Shown: one piece after another, positions 62,279 through 64,000 of the stretch
Position numbering within the stretch: position 1 is the stretch's first letter
Layout: each line of letters opens with the position of its first letter
NCBI RefSeq assembly: GCF_009601165.1
Contig: NZ_WIRE01000001.1
Location: 2,232,001-2,296,000 of the forward strand
Source of the DNA: Alcanivorax sediminis
GTDB taxonomy: Bacteria; Pseudomonadota; Gammaproteobacteria; Pseudomonadales; Alcanivoracaceae
Length of the DNA: 64,000 nucleotides
Direction: 5' to 3'
Notes under the pieces: generated by a model
What the model was told of the DNA's origin: nothing
Databases searched by the model: none
What the model saw: the letters and a program-made list of their open reading frames with translations, nothing else
Translations under genes and position numbers: made by a program

Positions 62279-62685
62279 ACTCTCCCAGACCTCTGGCCTG
62301 CGGCCATTTTTCCTTTTACGGGTCAACCTTAAGCGATAAGTTGCACTGAGCGGATAGTGATTGTTGCGCGCTTTTGTGAGTGTTTGTGATCCGTGTTCAG
62401 GTTTCGTATCTGCGTCAATAAACTGTACATATGGACAGTATTAAAGTAACCTGACTTTCTCTTTCTTCGCGGATGGGCGGGGCTGGACCTGTCTTGCCGG
62501 ATGCAAGAAGCGGGCACCATTCTTTAACCTGCCCTCTGCATTCAGCGATTCGCCGGGTGTTCCGGATTTCAGGGCCAGGCATCCAGTTTCTGGCGTCAGG
62601 TAGCCGGTGCATGGCAGTTGGCTTGCCACTGAAGATATCCCTGCACAACGCGATGAACTTTTTCCTCTAATGAGTCAGGTGTGTC
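62279..62685. other. Divergent intergenic region with LexA box and long umuD leader
   Basis: These 407 bp include a LexA box at 62423-62438 and about 235 nt of umuD leader after the probable transcription start. A weak heptad-like run (GCATCCA, GTTTCTG, GCGTCAG, GTAGCCG, GTGCATG) occupies 62579-62613. An open frame at 62473-62670 has no ribosome-binding site and is not called. Confidence 0.5.
62415..62444 (+). promoter_or_regulatory. LexA-regulated umuDC promoter
   Basis: CTGT-ACATATGG-ACAG (62423-62438) matches the LexA box. TCAATA (62415-62420) and TATTAA (62439-62444) lie 18 bp apart on either side as -35 and -10. The layout is the same as upstream of the radical SAM gene at 37378. The start codon of umuD is a further 240 bp downstream. 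Confidence 0.8.
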
Positions 62686-63093
62686 ATGGCTGCATTACCG
62701 CTATTTACTGAAGCCGTCCGGGCGGGCTTTCCTTCCCCTGCCCAGGGCTACATGGAAGACCCCCTGGATCTGAACCGGCTCTGCATTCGTCAGGAGGCGG
62801 CCACGTTCCTGTTGAGGGTGGAAGGGGACTCAATGATCGATGCGGGCATTTATCCCGGTGATATTTTGGTGGTGGATCGCTCCCTGGAGGCGCTTCACGG
62901 TGACATTGTGGTGGCGGCCGTGGGAGGAGAGTTCACGGTCAAGGAACTGGCCTTGAAACCGTCCCCCCGTCTGCTTCCCCGTAACCCTCGCTATGCTCCG
63001 ATCCTGCCGGAAGAGGGGGGCTGGGAATTATTCGGGGTGGCGACATTTGCCTTGCATACCCTGCGTGGTGGTAGCACCGGGAGCTGCCGCTGA
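62686..63093 (+). CDS. umuD: DNA polymerase V subunit UmuD
   Basis: UmuD (135 residues) is the SOS mutagenesis S24-family protein that self-cleaves with RecA help and then forms Pol V with UmuC. The cleavage site is Ala13-Gly14 in [13 protein letters not shown] (E. coli has Cys-Gly). The catalytic Ser49 is in GDSMIDAG and Lys86 in EFTVKEL; the spacings (36 and 37) equal those in E. coli. The N-terminus is about 11 residues shorter. AGGTG precedes the ATG. umuC starts 1 bp after the stop. Confidence 0.93.
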   Translation: MAALPLFTEAVRAGFPSPAQGYMEDPLDLNRLCIRQEAATFLLRVEGDSMIDAGIYPGDILVVDRSLEALHGDIVVAAVGGEFTVKELALKPSPRLLPRNPRYAPILPEEGGWELFGVATFALHTLRGGSTGSCR

Positions 63094-63094
63094 G

Positions 63095-64000
63095 ATGTTT
63101 GCGCTGGTGGACTGCAACAGCTTCTACGCGTCTTGTGAGCGGGTTTTTCGCCCGGACCTGCGTCATGCTCCGGTGGTGGTGTTATCCAATAACGATGGTT
63201 GTGTGGTGGCTGGCTCGGCAGAAGCCAAGGCGCTGGGTATTCGTACCGGTGTGCCGTTGTTTCAGGTGCGCGAGTTGATTCGCAAGCACGGGGTGGCAGT
63301 GTTTTCTTCCAATTACACCCTGTATGGCGATCTTTCCCGGCGCGTTATGGCTACGTTGCAATCGCTGGTGCCGACAGTAGAAGTGTATTCCATTGATGAA
63401 GCCTTTCTGGACCTTTCCATGGTGCCGGAGCAGCAGCTGCAGGCACTGGGCGAGCAGTTAAGGGAGCGGGTGGAGCGCTGGGTAGGCGTGCCGGTCTGTG
63501 TTGGCGTGGCGCCCACCAAGACGCTGGCCAAGCTGGCCAATCATTACGCCAAGAGACGGGGGAGTGGCGTGGAGGTGTGGTGTGCTCCGCACGATTGGCG
63601 AGACTCTCTGGCGCAGACGCCTCCGGGGGACATCTGGGGAGTGGGGCGACGGCTGGCTGCACGGTTGGCAGACCTGGGCGTGAACAATGGTGCGGATCTG
63701 GCGGCGCTGGATTATGCCTGGGTACGACGGCACTTCTCTGTAGTGCAGGCGCGCCTGGTACGGGAGTTGAACGGTGAGCCTTGTCTGACCCTCGAGCTGC
63801 AGCCGCCACCACGCCAGCAGATCATTTATTCCCGTTCGTTTGGTCAGGCGGTGGTATCTCTACCGCCACTGCGTCAGGCAGTGAATGACTATACTGCCCG
63901 GGCGGCAGAGAAGATGCGGGGAGAAGGCATGCTGGCCGGACGCATTAGCGTCTGGTTGCGCACCGCCCCCATGGGCAAGCCCCAGCAGCTGTGGCCGGAC
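63095..64000 (+). CDS. umuC: DNA polymerase V subunit UmuC, 3' end missing
   Basis: This Y-family translesion polymerase runs off the window after 302 codons. Visible features are [22 protein letters not shown] (2-23) with the metal-binding Asp, [12 protein letters not shown] (about 30), [10 protein letters not shown] (about 99) with the catalytic Asp/Glu, and [14 protein letters not shown] (about 136). The finger, palm and thumb layout is as expected and no frame break is seen. The ATG at 63095 is the second base after the umuD stop, so the two are translationally coupled. Confidence 0.94.
   Translation, partial: MFALVDCNSFYASCERVFRPDLRHAPVVVLSNNDGCVVAGSAEAKALGIRTGVPLFQVRELIRKHGVAVFSSNYTLYGDLSRRVMATLQSLVPTVEVYSIDEAFLDLSMVPEQQLQALGEQLRERVERWVGVPVCVGVAPTKTLAKLANHYAKRRGSGVEVWCAPHDWRDSLAQTPPGDIWGVGRRLAARLADLGVNNGADLAALDYAWVRRHFSVVQARLVRELNGEPCLTLELQPPPRQQIIYSRSFGQAVVSLPPLRQAVNDYTARAAEKMRGEGMLAGRISVWLRTAPMGKPQQLWPD

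Noticed and set aside
62473..62670. Leader peptide or small gene between the LexA box and umuD
   Set aside because: No ribosome-binding site and a composition like that of random frames in this region.

Overview
The window looks like chromosomal DNA of a GC-rich gammaproteobacterium of the Alcanivorax/Oceanospirillales type. This rests on gene content: an rnfABCDGE operon, a 1,599-residue NAD-glutamate dehydrogenase of the pseudomonad type, RsmC, a soluble lytic transglycosylase, umuDC behind a LexA box, a PA0069-type radical SAM gene, and nagZ beside a pseudomonad-type methylthioinosine phosphorylase. The genus is an inference from protein flavour; no rRNA gene is present to test it. Most genes are core metabolism or envelope functions.

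Layout. 1-750: end of an unknown gene and a small membrane protein. 877-7698 (minus): the Rnf electron-transport complex, with a very long repeat-rich RnfC. 8040-15069: a class V aminotransferase, a lipase-like hydrolase, a large lipoprotein with a GlyGly-CTERM-like tail, an AT-rich gene-poor stretch, a metallophosphatase lipoprotein and a hypothetical protein. 15222-22752: short-chain dehydrogenase, SseB, zinc ribbon, MpaB-type oxygenase, an HD protein and class II aldolase divergent from a Crp/Fnr regulator, and a PL7 alginate-lyase-like lipoprotein in AT-rich surroundings. 22892-31522: metG, two convergent hybrid histidine kinases whose 3' ends overlap, and a PhoD-like phosphatase. 31823-37228: DUF2288 and NAD-glutamate dehydrogenase. 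37378-44051: LexA-controlled radical SAM gene, an SDR-TetR-hydrolase operon, a zinc/TM/TPR protein, a rhomboid protease and a DUF4442 protein. 44194-52372: DUF748 protein, spermidine-synthase-like protein, Slt, RsmC and an epimerase. 52500-58734: tRNA-Gly(CCC), then an L,D-transpeptidase-nagZ-mscS-hpt-MTIP-CNNM-cysK series covering peptidoglycan recycling and purine/methylthio salvage. 59160-64000: HI0933-type flavoprotein, TetR-YciI-tag, and umuDC running off the end.

The strongest unexplained signal is not a gene. At least fourteen sites carry short tandem arrays of degenerate 7-bp units (3-6 copies, for example GCGTCNG, TCGAAAC, TTGNNNC, GAGTNNC, AGCTNAN). They lie mainly between genes and at 3' ends. 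They fill every long spacer of the rnf operon, one is translated inside the 5' end of rnfC, and one holds the probable start codon of a hydrolase gene. At two loci (752-870 and 58826-58991) the arrays form mirror-image composite elements beside REP-like palindromes with a shared centre. A second notable signal is an 18-bp perfect inverted repeat that contains a LexA box between candidate -35 and -10 elements and reaches the ribosome-binding site of the radical SAM gene.

Coordinates were read by eye. Family names rest on visible motifs and overall resemblance, not on a database search.
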